64,000 nt of DNA, taken from the NCBI RefSeq assembly GCF_030403745.1, contig NZ_JAQMWP010000001.1, positions 992,001 to 1,056,000 on the forward strand, read 5' to 3'. Source of the stretch: Streptomyces sp. S.PB5 (GTDB lineage Bacteria > Actinomycetota > Actinomycetes > Streptomycetales > Streptomycetaceae). Positions 20,188-30,160 of this stretch are shown here, piece by piece (positions within the stretch are counted from its first letter, which is position 1; every line of letters begins with the position of its first letter). Both the position numbers and the translations under genes were made by a program. The notes under the pieces are model-generated. The model made no database searches. It had not been told where the DNA came from and saw nothing but the letters and a program-made list of their open reading frames with translations.

Positions 20188-20211
20188 AAGTGCCCCCGCC
20201 GGGCGGCACTT
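20188..20211. repeat. Inverted repeat before the class II aldolase gene
   Basis: AAGTGCC and GGCACTT face each other across ten bases, ending 27 bases before the aldolase ATG. It could be an operator or a leader hairpin. Nothing else supports either role. Confidence 0.3.
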
Positions 20212-20238
20212 CGGAGCTGCACCTGACAGGATCGCGGC

Positions 20239-20970
20239 ATGGCTGAGCAGCGACGCGACCAGCGGGACGTACGGGGTGCCGGGGAGGGTGCACAGGATGT
20301 GCCCGAGCCGTGGGCGCGGAGTGTGCGCGCCGAGGAGGTGGCCGCCTGGGAGGGACTCGTCGCGACCGCCCGCCGCACCGTCACCGACGGACTCGTCGTC
20401 GGCACCTCCGGCAATGTCTCGGTTCGCGTCGGCGACACCGTGCTGGTCACGCCCTCGGGGGTGCCCTACGACCGGCTGACACCGGAGGACGTGACCGGCG
20501 TCGACCTCGACGGCCGACGGGTCCTGGGCCGGCTCGTCCCGACGAGCGAGCTCCCCATGCACCTCGCGATCTACCGCGCCACCGACGCCGGCGCCGTCGT
20601 CCACACCCACGCCGTCCACGCGACGGCCGTCTCGACCCTCGTCCCCGAACTCCCCGCGATCCACTACATGTCCGGCGCCCTCGGCGGCGCCGTCCGTGTT
20701 GCCCCGTATGCGACGTACGGCACCCAGGAGTTGGCCGAGAACATGCTCCACGCCCTCGCCGACCGCACCGGCTGCCTCCTGCGCAACCACGGCACGATCA
20801 CCTACGGCGCCACCCTGGACCAGGCCTACGACCGCGCCGCCCAGCTGGAGTGGATGTGCCGGCTGTGGCTGACGGCGTCCTCGGTGCCGGGGCTGACCCC
20901 GAGCCTGCTGTCGGAGGAACAGGTGGCGGAGGCGGGGGAGAAGCTGCGGGGGTACGGGCAGCGCACGTGA
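20239..20970 (+). CDS. Class II aldolase/adducin family protein (L-fuculose-phosphate aldolase-like)
   Basis: A 243-residue zinc-dependent class II aldolase. After a variable 30-residue arm come the sugar-phosphate motifs GTSGNVSVR and TPSGVPYDRL. The metal-binding HTHAVHATAVS follows (about residues 121-131), and the third His is in LLRNHGTITYG near residue 188. Family members split fuculose-1-phosphate, ribulose-5-phosphate or methylthioribulose-1-phosphate type substrates; which one cannot be told here. It stands alone: no sugar kinase or isomerase is next to it. Confidence 0.85.
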   Translation: MAEQRRDQRDVRGAGEGAQDVPEPWARSVRAEEVAAWEGLVATARRTVTDGLVVGTSGNVSVRVGDTVLVTPSGVPYDRLTPEDVTGVDLDGRRVLGRLVPTSELPMHLAIYRATDAGAVVHTHAVHATAVSTLVPELPAIHYMSGALGGAVRVAPYATYGTQELAENMLHALADRTGCLLRNHGTITYGATLDQAYDRAAQLEWMCRLWLTASSVPGLTPSLLSEEQVAEAGEKLRGYGQRT

Positions 20971-21090
20971 CCGAGTGCGCTTCCGTGGGCTCCCTTGCGG
21001 CCTGCTTCCCTTGACCCCCTGTGGGGAAGGGCGTCACCCCCACCCGTCCTCCCACTGGCCCGTCGCCTGGTCCGCCAGGACACTGGACGG

Positions 21091-22218
21091 GTGCGCACTG
21101 TCAAAGCGGCGGCCGCCGCCGTCACCGTGGCCCTGGCCGCCGGCGCCGCGAGCGTCGCCGCCGGCCGATTCGCCAGCGATGCGGCGCTGAAGGCGCCGCC
21201 CGGCCGGCCACTGCCCAACGAACCGAGGCTCACCGTGCACGCCACGGCCGCCGGTCAGATCGCCCTCACCCGCGACCTGGCCGCCCTGCGCCCCGGCACC
21301 TACGGCCTCGCCGGTGACACCACGCACGCGGTCGTCGGCCCCGTCCTCGGCACCGCGTCCCACTCCGCCGACACCGTCGTACGCCGCCTGGAACGCGTCA
21401 CCCACGGCACCCTCCGCCCCGGCGACACCGTGTGGTTCACCCCGAACACCCACATCGGGGACCCCGGCTCCGCCCTCGGTCTCGACCACGAGGACGTCGA
21501 GATCCCCGGCGAACTCGGCGCCCTGCCCGCCTGGTCCGTCCCCGGCGTGCGGAGCACCTGGATCATCTCCGTGCACGGCCTCGGCACCACCCGCGAACTC
21601 TCCCTGAACACCATGGAGTTCCTCGCGAGCCTCCGCTTCCCGGTGCTCGCCCTCGCCTACCGCGGCGACGCCGGCGCACCCCGCCCGCCGGACCGCCTGA
21701 ACCACCTCGGCGAGACCGAGTGGCGCGACCTGGACGCCGCGATCCGCTACGCCGTCCGGGGCGGTGCCAGGAAGGTCGTCCTGCACGGCTGGTCCACCGG
21801 CGCCACCATGGCCCTGCGCGCCGCCGCCCACTCCGGGGTCCGCCAGCGCATCTCCGGTCTGATCCTGGACTCCCCGGTGCTCAGCTGGGAGACCACCCTG
21901 CGCGCCCTCGCCAGCGCCCGCCGCACCCCGGGCGCCCTGCTGCCCCTCGCCGTCCGCGCCGCCCAGGGCCGCACCGGACTGCACGCCGACGCCGCCGCCG
22001 AGGGCGCCGACCCGACCCTCCTCAAGGTGCCCACCCTGATCGTCCACGGCCCCGACGACACCATCGCCCCCTGGCCCCTCTCGCGCCGCCTCGCCGCCGC
22101 CCGTCCCGATCTGATCGCCCTCCACACCGTCCCGCACGCGCCCCACGGAGCCATGTGGAACGCCGACCCCCAGGGCTACGAAGAGGCGCTCCGCCGCTTT
22201 CTGACCCCGCTGATGTAA
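21091..22218 (+). CDS. Membrane-anchored or exported alpha/beta hydrolase
   Basis: A 375-residue protein. An N-terminal hydrophobic segment (residues about 4-25, Ala/Val rich) looks like a signal or anchor. The hydrolase fold has WIISVHGLGTTREL (oxyanion loop), the nucleophile elbow in LHGWSTGATMAL, the acid in VHGPDDTIAP and the His in PHAPHGAMW, a complete Ser-Asp-His triad. The substrate is unknown. The frame opens at 20995, but the GTG at 21091 places the start right before the hydrophobic segment. It follows the aldolase gene in the same direction, 120 bp apart. Confidence 0.8.
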   Translation: MRTVKAAAAAVTVALAAGAASVAAGRFASDAALKAPPGRPLPNEPRLTVHATAAGQIALTRDLAALRPGTYGLAGDTTHAVVGPVLGTASHSADTVVRRLERVTHGTLRPGDTVWFTPNTHIGDPGSALGLDHEDVEIPGELGALPAWSVPGVRSTWIISVHGLGTTRELSLNTMEFLASLRFPVLALAYRGDAGAPRPPDRLNHLGETEWRDLDAAIRYAVRGGARKVVLHGWSTGATMALRAAAHSGVRQRISGLILDSPVLSWETTLRALASARRTPGALLPLAVRAAQGRTGLHADAAAEGADPTLLKVPTLIVHGPDDTIAPWPLSRRLAAARPDLIALHTVPHAPHGAMWNADPQGYEEALRRFLTPLM

Positions 22219-22398
22219 CGCCTCCCGGCATCTGCCCGCGGTCCCCTCGGACCGCCGTCCACAGATTCCGTTTAAGGCCGTACCACTGGCCTGTTCCCGT
22301 TCCCGGGCCGCCCTCCGACCCCTGTGCGTTGGCCCTCCCCGTCGCCCGCCGTTACATTCCGTTTGGGTTTTCGGACCGTCAACCGGAAGACTGCACCC

Positions 22399-23871
22399 GT
22401 GACGTCCCGTATCCCGCGCGACTCCAGGCTTCGACTCGTCCGACCGCGACCCCTGGCCGCCGCCCCCCGAGCGATGACCCAGCGGCCCTCGCGCCGCCCC
22501 GCACCCCGCCCGCCCGAGGGCACCCCGGCCCAGGCCGAGCTGGCCAGAATGGCTCGCTCCCGGCTGGCCGGCGCGGCCCGCGTCGCCCACTGGGCCGACG
22601 CCGCCCTCGGCCCCGGCCGGGACGGCGGACAGGCCGACGGCAAGGCCACCCTCTCCGACACCAGCGCCGAACGGGCCGCCGCGGACCTGGGCCTGACAGC
22701 GGCTCAGGTCCGCGCCGACTGGGACACCGCCCGGCTCGCCGGCCTCGTCGAGGTGCACGGCGACAGCGCCCGCCCCGGCTGGCGGCTGCGCGCCTGGGAC
22801 CGCGACGACAGCGCCGTACTGCGCGGCTGGGTCGCCTTCTTCGACGCCTGGTCGCTCGCCCACCCCGAACCCGGGGAGCGCGAGGCCGCCGCCGTCGCCG
22901 AGGTCGTCTCGGCGATGCCGCAGGTGCTCTCCTTCCTCCAGCTCTCCGCCGGACCCGTGCCCGTCGAACAGCTCCTGGACCTCCTGGAGCAGCGCGTCAC
23001 CGAACTGCGCACCGAACGCTGCGAGATCCCTTACGGCCCGCAGCCCGCCCCGGACACGGACGTCGACGTGGACACGGACGTCGACGTGGACACGGACGCG
23101 GACGACGAGCGGACCGGTGAGGACGCCGAAGCGCAGACCGCCGAGGACACCCCCCTCGCCCCCCTCCTCGACTGGGCCCTGCACGCCCTCGCCTCCGTCG
23201 GCGCCCTCACCTACGGCGACGGCCAGGCCACCCTGACCCCGCTCGGCAGCTGGGCGGTCTGGGTCAAGCTGGAGCAGATCTGCGTCGCCGCGCAGAGCCC
23301 CGCCGGCAACATCGAGGCCGTCGCCGAGGAGATGCTCCGCGGCTGCGCCCAGCTCCGCCCCAAGGCGGCCCGCGACGAGTACCGCGCCTGGCTCGCCGCC
23401 CGGCCCGTCGGCAGCGCCGTCACCGAGCTGCTCGCCGCCGCCCGCGGTGAGGACGCCCTGCTGCGCGGCCTCGCCTTCGAGGCGCTGCGGGTCGTCGGCG
23501 CCCCCGCCGAGCCCGACGTACGCGCCGTGACCGACGAACCCGGACTGCGCCCGTACGCCCTGCTGTGGCTCGCCGAGCACGACGGCGTCGACCCGGAGGA
23601 CGCCCACGAGGTGCTCACCCGCGAGGAGGCCACCTGGCTGTGGGTCGACACCGCGGCCGCCGTCGCCGACCACGGCGAGGCCCCGCTGCTGGTGCGGCAT
23701 CTGGAGTCCGCGGTGCAGCCGACCGTCCCGATGCTCCTCGACGAGGTGCGCGCCGTCGGTCACCCCCGCACGGTGCAGGTCCTGGTCGCGCTCGCCGCCG
23801 CCCACCCCGACCCCGCGCTCGCCAAGGCGGTCCGCCGGGCGGCCTTCCAGGTGCACACGGGGGGCAACTGA
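22399..23871 (+). CDS. Conserved Streptomyces hypothetical protein
   Basis: A 490-residue soluble protein that I cannot assign. It is rich in Ala and Leu helices throughout, with winged-helix-like pieces near residues 100-140 (AAADLGLTAAQVRADWDTAR) and HEAT-like segments at the end (LLRHLE-type pairs, VQVLVALAAAHPDPALAKA). An acidic low-complexity insert at about residues 220-245 comes from two perfect copies of an 18-bp unit. No signal peptide or membrane segment is seen. The GTG at 22399 has GGAAGA nine bases before it; an internal ATG 51 codons later (MTQRPSRRP) is another possible start. Confidence 0.65.
   Translation: MTSRIPRDSRLRLVRPRPLAAAPRAMTQRPSRRPAPRPPEGTPAQAELARMARSRLAGAARVAHWADAALGPGRDGGQADGKATLSDTSAERAAADLGLTAAQVRADWDTARLAGLVEVHGDSARPGWRLRAWDRDDSAVLRGWVAFFDAWSLAHPEPGEREAAAVAEVVSAMPQVLSFLQLSAGPVPVEQLLDLLEQRVTELRTERCEIPYGPQPAPDTDVDVDTDVDVDTDADDERTGEDAEAQTAEDTPLAPLLDWALHALASVGALTYGDGQATLTPLGSWAVWVKLEQICVAAQSPAGNIEAVAEEMLRGCAQLRPKAARDEYRAWLAARPVGSAVTELLAAARGEDALLRGLAFEALRVVGAPAEPDVRAVTDEPGLRPYALLWLAEHDGVDPEDAHEVLTREEATWLWVDTAAAVADHGEAPLLVRHLESAVQPTVPMLLDEVRAVGHPRTVQVLVALAAAHPDPALAKAVRRAAFQVHTGGN
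23056..23091 (+). repeat. 18-bp tandem repeat inside a coding gene
   Basis: Two perfect copies of ACGGACGTCGACGTGGAC and a degenerate third code for a Thr-Asp-Val-Asp-Val-Asp acidic loop in the hypothetical protein. Confidence 0.8.
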
Positions 23872-23878
23872 GGACGGG

Positions 23879-24301
23879 TCAGGCCCTTGTCTCGGGGGTC
23901 TCGGGGGCGTATGTGCCGAAGCTCCACACATTGCCCTCGAGATCCCGGGCCATGTAGTCCCGCGAACCGTAGTCCTGGTCCGTCGGCGGCATCAGGATCT
24001 CCGCGCCCTGCTCCACGGCCCGCCGGTGGTGTGCGTCGACGTCGTCCACGACGACGTACACCCCGGTGGTGCCCGCGTCCTTCATCGCCGCGTCGAACTT
24101 GCTGCCGGTGCCCTTGGAACCGAGCATGATCGCGCCGTTGCCCTGCACCAGCTCGGCGTGGGCCACCTTGCCGTCCTCGCCCTCGAAGACCGCCAGCTCG
24201 GAGAAGCCGAAAGCCTCGGTGAGCTGCTTCACCGCCGCCTTGGCGTCCGCGTACAGCAGGGTGGGGTAGATGCTGGGCCGCCCGCCGCTCGTACCTGCCA
24301 T
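23879..24301 (-). CDS. VOC family protein (glyoxalase/bleomycin resistance fold)
   Basis: A 140-residue protein of the vicinal oxygen chelate superfamily, PhnB-like. It starts with SIYPTLLYADAKAAVKQLTEAF and ends with YMARDLEGNVWSFGTY, whose Glu is the usual metal ligand. The His-rich loop DDVDAHHRRAVEQGAEI lies between. Members bind small molecules or act as isomerases and dioxygenases; no substrate can be inferred. The ATG at 24301 follows AAGGGAG. It lies 95 bases beyond the zinc peptidase gene on the same strand. Confidence 0.82.
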   Translation of the reverse strand: MAGTSGGRPSIYPTLLYADAKAAVKQLTEAFGFSELAVFEGEDGKVAHAELVQGNGAIMLGSKGTGSKFDAAMKDAGTTGVYVVVDDVDAHHRRAVEQGAEILMPPTDQDYGSRDYMARDLEGNVWSFGTYAPETPETRA

Positions 24302-24396
24302 GCCGATCACTCCCTTGTGATCAAATGCCGGGGATTCCGTCTGCCGCACAGTCTTGCAGCGGCCACTGACAACGGCTCCTGACCAGCGAGAACACC

Positions 24397-25290
24397 TCAG
24401 CTGAAGGTGTTGCACCGGGCCATGTCCCCGCTCTCGTACCCTTCCCGGAACCACCGCTGCCGCTGCGCCGCCGACCCGTGCGTCCAGGACTCCGGTGTCA
24501 CCCGCCCCTGGAACCGCTCCTGGATCCGGTCGTCGCCCACGGCCGCCGCCGCGTCCAGACCGTCGGTGATGTCGGCGTCGGTGAGACTGGTGATCAGCGG
24601 CCGCCCGGTCGACTCGTCCTTCGTGGTCGTCGCGTGGTGCGCCCACACGCCCGCGTAGCAGTCCGCCTGGAGCTCCACCTTCACCGCGTTGCTGTTCTCG
24701 CCGGTGCGCCCGTCCTGCGACCGGCTCAGGGTGCCCATCAGGTCCTGCACGTGATGCCCGTACTCATGGGCGACGACATAGGCCTGCGCGAAGGCGCCGC
24801 CGCTCGCGCCGAACTTCGACCGCAGCTCGTCGAAGAAGCCGAGGTCCAGATAGACCTTGCGGTCGCCGGGGCAGTAGAACGGCCCGACCGCGGAGGTCGC
24901 CGCCCCGCACGCCGTGCCGACCCGCTGACTGAAGAAGACGGTGGGGGAGCGGGAGTACGTCCCGTTGCGCCGCTCGAACTCCTGGTCCCAGTAGTCCTGC
25001 ACGCTGTTGACCACGGCCACCATGCGGCAGTCGTCGCGGGTGTTCGCGTCCTGGCCGGTCCGGCAGGACTGCTGGACCTGCGCCAGGGCGGAGGCCGTGG
25101 CGGCGGGCTGGTCGCCGCCGCCGTCGGAGAGGCCGAGCTGGTCCGGCCCGACCCCGAGGAACAGCCCCAGCAGCAGCGCGATCAGCCCGGCGATACCCCC
25201 GCCCACGGTCGCCCTGCCCCCGGGGATGCGGCTGCCGCGCACGTCCTGGACCTCGGAGGTGTCCAGCCTGGCGTCGTCGTCGAACTGCAT
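24397..25290 (-). CDS. Neutral zinc metallopeptidase, YpfJ type, one membrane anchor
   Basis: A 297-residue protein. A cytoplasmic N-terminal arm is followed by one transmembrane helix at about 32-48 (GGIAGLIALLLGLFLGV), then an outside domain. The zinc motif is AYVVAHEYGHHVQDLMG (HEYGH, HExxH), and a third ligand is probably in the VELQADCYAGVWAH segment. Paired cysteines (ACGAA, YCPGD) suggest a disulfide. Length and order fit the conserved neutral zinc metallopeptidase family, whose substrates are unknown. Start ATG at 25290 begins MQFDDDARLDTSEVQDVRG, typical of this family. Confidence 0.87.
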   Translation of the reverse strand: MQFDDDARLDTSEVQDVRGSRIPGGRATVGGGIAGLIALLLGLFLGVGPDQLGLSDGGGDQPAATASALAQVQQSCRTGQDANTRDDCRMVAVVNSVQDYWDQEFERRNGTYSRSPTVFFSQRVGTACGAATSAVGPFYCPGDRKVYLDLGFFDELRSKFGASGGAFAQAYVVAHEYGHHVQDLMGTLSRSQDGRTGENSNAVKVELQADCYAGVWAHHATTTKDESTGRPLITSLTDADITDGLDAAAAVGDDRIQERFQGRVTPESWTHGSAAQRQRWFREGYESGDMARCNTFS

Positions 25291-25406
25291 GGGGCCATCG
25301 TCACCCCGCACCTCGCACCGGGCTCCGGACGCTGACCCGAACGAGGGACACCGGGCAGTGCGGCATCGAACACCCGAACTCAGAAAAAGTGGTTGCACGG
25401 TCCCGT

Positions 25407-25418
25407 TAGACTTGGCCC
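25407..25418 (+). promoter_or_regulatory. Likely -10 element for a leaderless transcript
   Basis: TAGACT at 25407-25412 is followed by six bases and then an ATG. In Streptomyces this spacing usually marks a transcript that begins at the A of the start codon. No good -35 element is seen at the right distance; TTGCAC at 25393 is too close. Confidence 0.5.
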
Positions 25419-25442
25419 ATGGCCATTCTCCTCGCGCATTAG
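25419..25442 (+). CDS. Possible 7-codon leader peptide before the ABC-F gene
   Basis: A short frame coding MAILLAH then TAG. The ATG would be the first base of the transcript (see the -10 element), so it would be translated without a Shine-Dalgarno. It ends 58 bases before the ABC-F GTG and is in another frame. ABC-F genes are often controlled by ribosome stalling on such leaders, but nothing in this sequence proves that this one is used. Confidence 0.4.
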   Translation: MAILLAH

Positions 25443-25500
25443 ACGGCGGGAACGTCCTCAGCCGCCCACAACCGTCATACACACGCCCTGGAGTCTGTCC

Positions 25501-27078
<1,578 letters not shown>

Positions 27079-27099
<21 letters not shown>

Positions 27100-27165
27100 T
27101 CGAACGGGTGATCAACTAGGTAGGGATCATTCGGCGTACCGGTGATCCACCATCTGTGTGAGATC
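27079..27165. promoter_or_regulatory. Cluster of six GATC sites upstream of gbn
   Basis: GATC occurs at 27079, 27098, 27110, 27125, 27144 and 27162, spaced 12-19 bases apart, at the end of the ABC-F gene and in the gap after it. Four of the six extend to GATC followed by A or G on one strand. The next gene encodes Gbn, a protein named for binding GATC, so this may be its own binding region. Confidence 0.5.
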
Positions 27166-27434
27166 TCCTCGTACCGAGGTGTGTCCTACATCCATTTCAC
27201 GGCCGAGCCCTTCATCGACAAGGGCTCGGCCGCGCTGCGTCTCTGACCAGGCACTTCACAAAAGAACCCGTTCGGCGGTACGAACAACCCGCTTCGGAAT
27301 TACTGATTCCGTATGTGGGGACCCGCTCCTGTCGTCACAACCTTGTCTTACGGACCTTGCCGAATGGGTGGCCATGAAGCTCCGGAGGGGTGATCATGAG
27401 GGGACCAGAGCGCACTTCCCATGAGGAGGCACGG
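27100..27434. other. Gap between the ABC-F gene and gbn
   Basis: No protein gene. It holds five of the six GATC sites, a strong hairpin at 27201-27231, then about 200 bases of moderate GC that must contain the gbn promoter. I could not fix a convincing -35/-10 pair. Confidence 0.6.
27201..27231 (+). terminator. Terminator hairpin after the ABC-F gene
   Basis: A perfect 12-base stem (GGCCGAGCCCTT and its complement) with the seven-base loop CATCGAC. It lies 102 bases after the stop. There is no U-rich tail, as is common in Streptomyces. Confidence 0.7.
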
Positions 27435-27656
27435 GTGGCCGAGACTCTGAAGAAGGGCAGCCGGGTAACCGGCGCCGCGCGCGACAAGCTCGCGGCAGAC
27501 CTGAAGAAGAAGTACGACTCCGGTGCGAGCATCCGGGCGCTGGCCGAGGAGACCGGCCGCTCGTATGGCTTCGTACACCGGATGCTCAGCGAGTCGGGCG
27601 TCACGCTCCGTGGGCGTGGCGGTGCGACCCGGGGCAAGAAGGCCGCGTCGTCCTGA
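27435..27656 (+). CDS. gbn: Gbn, small GATC-binding nucleoid-associated protein
   Basis: A 73-residue basic protein: a Lys/Arg-rich start (AETLKKGSRVTGAARDKLAA), one helix-turn-helix (SIRALAEETGRSYGFVHRML, about residues 34-53), and a Gly/Arg/Lys-rich tail ending in KKAASS. It matches SCO1839 of S. coelicolor, reported as Gbn, an abundant nucleoid protein that binds GATC-containing sites and influences sporulation timing (from memory). The GTG at 27435 has a perfect AGGAGG five bases before it; the longer frame from 27390 lacks such a site. Confidence 0.88.
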   Translation: MAETLKKGSRVTGAARDKLAADLKKKYDSGASIRALAEETGRSYGFVHRMLSESGVTLRGRGGATRGKKAASS

Positions 27657-27785
27657 TTCCGGGCGGCCCCTCGGCTTTCGATGGTGGCCACCCGGTCGGT
27701 TCTCTGATCGGCCGGGTGGTTACTGTGCAGTCACTTAGTCGTGCCATGAGGCACGGCGGATGACCGCACTCATCGGAGGCGCCCC

Positions 27786-28580
27786 ATGGGCCAGGAACTC
27801 GTTCCCCTGCTCGACAAGGACGGCGTACGGCTCACCGTCGACGACGCGCTCGCCACGGTGACGCTGACCAACCCCGCCAAGCGCAACGCCCAGAGCCCCG
27901 CTCTGTGGCGCACGCTCGCCGAGGCGGGTCGGCTCGTGCCGGGCTCCGTCCGTGTCGTCGTGCTGCGCGGTGAGGGCAAGTCCTTCTCCGCTGGGCTCGA
28001 CCGGCAGATGTTCACGCCGGAGGGGATCAAAGGCGAGCCGTCGTTCATCGACCTCGCCCGCAGTGGCGACGCCGAACTCGACGCTGCCATCGCGGAGTTC
28101 CAGGAGGGCTTCACCTGGTGGCGGCGGAGCGACATCGTGTCCATCGCCGCCGTCCAGGGGCATGCCATCGGGGCGGGCTTCCAGCTCGCGCTCGCCTGCG
28201 ACTTCCGCGTCGTCGCCGACGACGTGCAGTTCGCCATGCGCGAGACCAGCCTGGGCCTGGTTCCGGACCTCACGGGTACGCACCCGCTCATCTCGCTGGT
28301 CGGCTATGCCCGGGCGCTGGAGATCTGCGCCACCGGGCGCTTCGTGCTGGCCGAGGAAGCGGTCAACACCGGCCTCGCCAACATCGCCGTGCCGCTCGAC
28401 GAGCTCGACGGCGCGGTGCAGGACCTGGCCGGAGCACTGCTGGCCGCGCCCCGGGACGCGGTGATCGAGACCAAGGCGCTGCTGCGCGGGGCGCAGGACC
28501 GGACGTACGACGAGCAGCGGGCGGCCGAGCGCGGCGCCCAGGCGCGGCGTCTGCGTGACCTCGCCGGGCTGGGTGAATGA
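27786..28580 (+). CDS. Enoyl-CoA hydratase/isomerase family protein
   Basis: A 264-residue crotonase-fold protein. The oxyanion-hole segments are GEGKSFSAGLDRQMF (near residue 65) and AVQGHAIGAGFQLALACDFR (near residue 125), and ETSLGLVPDLTGTHPL follows. In this last motif the usual second Glu of hydratases (position of PDLTG) is Asp-Leu rather than a clear Glu, so hydratase activity is likely but not certain; isomerase or thioesterase roles are possible. GGAGGCGCCCC precedes the ATG. It stands alone, 129 bp after gbn. Confidence 0.83.
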   Translation: MGQELVPLLDKDGVRLTVDDALATVTLTNPAKRNAQSPALWRTLAEAGRLVPGSVRVVVLRGEGKSFSAGLDRQMFTPEGIKGEPSFIDLARSGDAELDAAIAEFQEGFTWWRRSDIVSIAAVQGHAIGAGFQLALACDFRVVADDVQFAMRETSLGLVPDLTGTHPLISLVGYARALEICATGRFVLAEEAVNTGLANIAVPLDELDGAVQDLAGALLAAPRDAVIETKALLRGAQDRTYDEQRAAERGAQARRLRDLAGLGE

Positions 28581-28665
28581 GCCGTACCTGAACAGGCGCC
28601 CGGCAGAACGACTGCCCACAGCCGGGCCGGGGACGGGCGGCGGCTGCTTGAAACCTATTGGGTCC

Positions 28666-29364
28666 CTAGCCGACGGCCGTCACCAGGACCGCCACCGTCG
28701 GGTGACCCGGCAGCGCCTTCGCCACCTCCTTGCGGACCGTCCGGGCGACATCCACCGCCCGGTGGTCCCGATCCACGGCCACCTCCACCCGGACGTGGTG
28801 CCGCGACAGGGCGTTTTCGCCCTGCCGCTCCTCGTTCTGTACCGCACGCCCCAGCGCGGCCGTCAGCCCGGTGACACCGGGGACCGACAGCGCCGCGGTG
28901 GCCGCGGGACCGTCGGCGGTGCCGGCCGGCGGCGGCTCCGGCTGCCGTACGGGACCGGCCTCCGGCTCCTCGTCCAGCAGGGACGTCACCCGCAGGTCGA
29001 TCTCGGTCACCTTCAGGCCCAGCCGCTCCGTCGCCGCCGTCGCCAGGGTCGAGCGCAGGAGCGCCGCCGTCGTCGGCAGCGGCTCGTCGGCCGTGGCCGC
29101 GAAGTCCGCCGTCACCCGGAGCGGGCCCGGCGGCAGCGCGCTCGGCGGGGGCGGTACGACGGGGTCGTGCGCGTCCTCCGGGGCGGCGAGGGCGATCCGG
29201 AGCCGCTCCAGGCGTACGCCGCGCAGCTCCCGTACGGCACTCCGCAGCACCGCCTCGGCCGCCTCCTCCGCGATCCACGCGCCGTCGCGTGCGCCGCCCA
29301 GCGGCAGGAGTCTGCCCAGGCCCAGCTGATGCCGTACCGTCCGCGCCCACCCGTCTGCCGTCAT
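28666..29364 (-). CDS. Hypothetical protein divergent from the Asp23 block
   Basis: A 232-residue protein I cannot name firmly. It starts MTADGWARTVRHQLGLGRLL. It has two similar alpha/beta pieces, around LKVTEIDLRVTSLLDEE and at the C-terminus HHVRVEVAVDRDHRAVDVAR followed by a TVAVLVTAVG strand. These resemble Asp23/Gls24-type strands, with a Pro-rich joint (PEPPPAGTADGPAA) between them. There is no signal peptide. It reads away from the Asp23 genes across 95 bp, and its similarity to them suggests a shared role at the envelope (inference). Confidence 0.6.
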   Translation of the reverse strand: MTADGWARTVRHQLGLGRLLPLGGARDGAWIAEEAAEAVLRSAVRELRGVRLERLRIALAAPEDAHDPVVPPPPSALPPGPLRVTADFAATADEPLPTTAALLRSTLATAATERLGLKVTEIDLRVTSLLDEEPEAGPVRQPEPPPAGTADGPAATAALSVPGVTGLTAALGRAVQNEERQGENALSRHHVRVEVAVDRDHRAVDVARTVRKEVAKALPGHPTVAVLVTAVG

Positions 29365-29459
29365 TGCTCCAGCCTGCCGCATCACCGGCGCGCGAGGGCG
29401 CAACCCCACTTACCGTGGTCGAAGGACGACGAAGGCGACCACGAGGGAGACGTACGGCG

Positions 29460-29924
29460 ATGACCGATATGACGCAGACCCCTGAGGCTGAGCCGGGTGT
29501 GCAGCCGCGCAAGCCCGTCAAGCGCGGCGGCGGGGACCCGGCGACCCGAGGGCGGACGACGATCGCCGACGGGGTCGTGGAGAAGATCGCCGGGCTGGCC
29601 GCCCGGGACGTCGTCGGTGTGCACGCGATGGGCAGTGGGCTCTCCCGGACCTTCGGGGCCGTGCGGGACCGGGTGCCCGGCGGGTCGAAGTCGGTGAGCC
29701 GTGGTGTGAAGGCCGAGGTCGGCGAGGTGCAGACCGCGCTCGACCTGGAGATCGTCGTGGACTACGGGGTGTCGATCTCCGATGTGGCGCGGGCCGTCAG
29801 GGAGAACGTGATCGCGGCGGTCGAGCGGATGACCGGCCTGGAGGTCGTCGAGGTCAACATCGCCGTGAGCGATGTGAAGCTGCCCGAGGAGGAGGACGAG
29901 GAGCCGGAGCCGAGGATCCAGTGA
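29460..29924 (+). CDS. Asp23/Gls24 family envelope stress protein
   Basis: A 154-residue protein. After a variable, Pro-rich arm comes the Asp23 core: RTTIADGVVEKIAGLAARDV at about residue 31, then GVKAEVGEVQTALDLEIVVD, and the end strand TGLEVVEVNIAVSDVKLP with an acidic tail (EEEDEEPEP). Relatives in Staphylococcus lie under the membrane, held there by AmaP, which is encoded four genes downstream here. GGGAG precedes the ATG. First gene of a five-gene run. Confidence 0.87.
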   Translation: MTDMTQTPEAEPGVQPRKPVKRGGGDPATRGRTTIADGVVEKIAGLAARDVVGVHAMGSGLSRTFGAVRDRVPGGSKSVSRGVKAEVGEVQTALDLEIVVDYGVSISDVARAVRENVIAAVERMTGLEVVEVNIAVSDVKLPEEEDEEPEPRIQ

Positions 29925-29968
29925 GGTCCGGGCGAGCGAGAGCCAACGAGAGCTGAGGGGAGCGCACC

Positions 29969-30160
29969 ATGAGCATGGCCGTGGTCGGCATGATCGCCGG
30001 CATGGCGCTGGGCTTCGCCGGGTACTTCGGTGGGTTCGGTGCCTTTCTGCTGGTGGCGGCCCTGGGCGCCATCGGTTTCGTCGTCGGGCGGTTCCTGGAG
30101 GGGGACCTGGAGCTCGGCGACTTCTTCCGCACCCGTGACGACCGGCGTGACCGGCGGTGA
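29969..30160 (+). CDS. Small membrane protein of the Asp23 block
   Basis: A 63-residue protein with two glycine-rich hydrophobic helices (about 3-22 and 24-42) and a charged C-terminal tail (FFRTRDDRRDRR). It resembles the DUF2273-type small membrane proteins found beside amaP and asp23 genes. The stop overlaps the start of the next gene (GTGA). A GGGGAGCGCACC site precedes the ATG. Confidence 0.78.
   Translation: MSMAVVGMIAGMALGFAGYFGGFGAFLLVAALGAIGFVVGRFLEGDLELGDFFRTRDDRRDRR

Noticed and set aside
20043..20238. Promoter calls in the muramidase/aldolase gap
   Set aside because: TTGCGC and TAAAGT occur, but 25 or so bases apart, too far for one promoter. I did not list them.
21034..23931. 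A 965-codon minus-strand frame across the hydrolase and hypothetical genes
   Set aside because: It spans two good plus-strand genes and their gap, and its sequence is Gly/Val/Arg filler.
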